From positions 83,830 through 92,436 of the forward strand of contig NZ_MOMC01000008.1 in the NCBI RefSeq assembly GCF_001983105.1: DNA of 8,607 nt, in the 5' to 3' direction. The translations under genes and the position numbers were made by a program. The notes under the pieces are model-generated. The model was not told the origin of the DNA, did not search any database, and saw only the letters and a program-made list of their open reading frames with translations. Below are positions 6,999-8,607 of this stretch, piece after piece; positions within the stretch are counted from its first letter, which is position 1; every line of letters starts with the position of its first letter. This DNA comes from Pseudofrankia asymbiotica. Its GTDB lineage: Bacteria; Actinomycetota; Actinomycetes; Frankiales; Frankiaceae.

Positions 6999-8607
6999 GT
7001 GTCCCGTCGACGGCTGGAGCGGCTGCTCAACCTGACGATGTGCCTGATGGCGACGTCGAGGTTCCTGACCGTGTCCGAGATCGGCGACATGGTCGAGGGC
7101 TACGAGCCGGGCCATGACGGCGACGAGCACGAGGCGTTCCGGCGGATGTTCGAGCGGGACAAGCAGTACCTGCGCGACCTGGGCATCCCGCTGGAGACCG
7201 GGTCCGACTCCTACGGTGACGAGGTCGGGTACCGGATCCGCCGCGACGACTACGCGCTGCCGGAGGTCCGGCTGACCCCGGACGAGGCGGCGGCGCTGGC
7301 GCTCGCCACCCGGCTGTGGTCGACCGCGTCGCTGGCGGCGCCCGCGGCGAGCGCGCTGCGCAAGCTCGCCGCGGGGGGCGCCGCGACCAGCCCGGGGCTT
7401 GGCCCCGGCCCGCCCGGTGAGGCCCCGGCCAGGGCGGCCGGGGCGCCGGGGCCGGCGGAGCTGTTCGGCCTCGACGGGCTCGAGCCGCGCGTCGACGCCG
7501 CCGAGGCGGCGTTCGAGCCGTGCCTGGCCGCCGTCCAGGAGCGCCGCGCCGTGCGCTTCCCGTACCGCAAACCGGGAGAGGCGGAGCCGGCGGAACGCCT
7601 CGTCGAGCCGTGGGGTGTGCTGTCCTGGCGCGGCCGCTGGTACCTGGCCGGGCATGACCGTCGCCGCGGCGCGCCCCGCGTGTTCCGCCTGTCCCGGGTC
7701 ACCGGCCCGGTGCGCCCGGTGGGCCCCGCGGGCGCGGTCGCGGTGCCGCCGGGGGTGGACCTGCGGGCGATGGTGACGATGTCGTCGTCGTCCGTCCCCG
7801 ACCGGGTGCGCACGGCGACGCTCGCGGTCCGGGTCGGCGCCGGCCACGCGCTGCGCCGCCGGGGCCGCCCCGCCGCGGTGCCCGGCCCGGCCGGCACCAC
7901 CGGCCCGGCCGGCGTCCCCACCCAGGTGGGGGAGGCCGGCGAGGCGCGCCCCGGGGTCGGCGCGGACATGGACGTGCTGCGGATCGGCTTCGCCGACGTC
8001 GAGCGGATGGCCCGCTGGGTGGCGGGCTACGGCGCCGACGTCGTCGTCCTGGACCCGCCGGACGTGCGCGCCGAGGTCGTCCGCCGGCTGCGCGCCGCCG
8101 CCGGTGGCGCGGCGGCCTCGGCCTCCCTCCCGACGGCCGCGCCGGAGGGTGGCGCCGGCATGGCCGGCGGCGCCGGCTCCTCGGCCCCCGTGGCGCTGGC
8201 GGAAGCGGGCGGCAACGGCGGCGGGCGGCGGCGGGCCGACGGGCCGGTGGCGGGCCGGCCGGCGGGTGAGGCGCCGTCGGAGGACCGGCTGTCCCGCCTG
8301 CTGGCGCTGGTGCCGTGGCTGCGCGCCCGGCCGGGGATCTCCGTCGACGCCGCCGCCGCGGCGTTCGGGATCACCGCCCGCCAGTTGCGCGACGACCTGG
8401 ACCTGCTGTTCATCTGTGGCCTGCCCGGGGGCGCGCCCGGTGACCTGATCGACATCAGCTACGAGGGCGGGCAGATCACCGTCGTCGACCCGCAGACCCT
8501 GGACCGGCCGCTGCGCCTGACCGTGGACGAGGCGACCGCCCTGGTCGTCGCCGCGCGGGCGCTCGCCGACCTGCCGGGGCTCGCCGGCCGGGAGGCGCTG
8601 GAACGGG
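6999..8607 (+). CDS. pafBC: PafB-PafC fused WYL-domain regulator (3' end outside window)
   Basis: One frame runs open for 536 codons to the window edge and covers all of PafB and the start of PafC. In mycobacteria PafB and PafC together activate RecA-independent DNA-damage genes. The PafB half has an N-terminal winged-helix region (SRRRLERLLNL, then FRRMFERDKQYLRDLGIPLE from residue 47), a middle helical segment VRLTPDEAAALALATRLW, and a WYL domain with VEPWGVL, WYL at 214-216 and VFRLSRV (228-234), ending near YGADVVVLDPPDVRAEVVRRLR (344-365). A Gly/Ala-rich linker (about 369-426) follows. The PafC half then opens with DRLSRLLALVPWLRARPG, ITARQLRDDLDLLFICGLPG (Cys473) and DRPLRLTVDEATALVVAARALAD. 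Two Pro/Gly-rich inserts (about 125-152 and 291-322) lengthen the PafB half. The GTG at 6999 is set by alignment to the PafB N-terminus. No stop or start signal separates the halves. Confidence 0.93.
   Translation, partial: MSRRRLERLLNLTMCLMATSRFLTVSEIGDMVEGYEPGHDGDEHEAFRRMFERDKQYLRDLGIPLETGSDSYGDEVGYRIRRDDYALPEVRLTPDEAAALALATRLWSTASLAAPAASALRKLAAGGAATSPGLGPGPPGEAPARAAGAPGPAELFGLDGLEPRVDAAEAAFEPCLAAVQERRAVRFPYRKPGEAEPAERLVEPWGVLSWRGRWYLAGHDRRRGAPRVFRLSRVTGPVRPVGPAGAVAVPPGVDLRAMVTMSSSSVPDRVRTATLAVRVGAGHALRRRGRPAAVPGPAGTTGPAGVPTQVGEAGEARPGVGADMDVLRIGFADVERMARWVAGYGADVVVLDPPDVRAEVVRRLRAAAGGAAASASLPTAAPEGGAGMAGGAGSSAPVALAEAGGNGGGRRRADGPVAGRPAGEAPSEDRLSRLLALVPWLRARPGISVDAAAAAFGITARQLRDDLDLLFICGLPGGAPGDLIDISYEGGQITVVDPQTLDRPLRLTVDEATALVVAARALADLPGLAGREALER

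Overview
The window is part of an actinobacterial proteasome / pupylation locus. The DNA is extremely G+C rich, codon third positions are almost all G or C, and the genes recognised are the 20S core subunits prcB (its 5' end lies outside the window) and prcA, the Pup ligase pafA, and the WYL-domain regulators pafB and pafC. The PrcA N-terminus and the dense Gly/Ala/Pro-rich linkers look most like Frankia or a close relative. The genus is inferred from remembered family sequences, not from a search.

Layout from left to right: (1) prcB-prcA, + strand, with a 1-nt gap, closed by a very strong intrinsic terminator with a 19-bp perfect stem. (2) A two-gene divergent insert: a dienelactone-hydrolase-family alpha/beta hydrolase on the - strand, convergent with prcA, and a six-TM membrane protein on the + strand that resembles YhgE/Pip-like or ABC-2-type membrane proteins. 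(3) A gene-free stretch of about 340 nt, then pafA, which appears to start at or very near its own transcription start and ends in a hairpin beginning 1 nt after its stop. (4) A gene-free stretch of about 340 nt, then an FKBP-type peptidyl-prolyl isomerase with a lipoprotein signal. (5) A pafB frame that stays open through the pafC homology and runs off the window end, so PafB and PafC are fused in one polypeptide.

Functionally, PrcA and PrcB form the alpha7-beta7-beta7-alpha7 chamber that degrades proteins tagged by PafA with Pup. Pup, Dop and the ATPase ring are not in the window and would be expected upstream. PafBC is known in mycobacteria as an activator of the RecA-independent DNA-damage response, not as a ligation factor. 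The FKBP lipoprotein would act outside the membrane, so it is probably a positional neighbour and not part of the degradation machinery. The points of most interest are the PafB-PafC fusion with its long linker, the hydrolase and membrane gene that separate prcBA from pafA, and the -10-like motifs placed for leaderless or near-leaderless pafA and pafBC messages. I found no CRISPR array, tRNA or rRNA gene, insertion sequence or phage feature.
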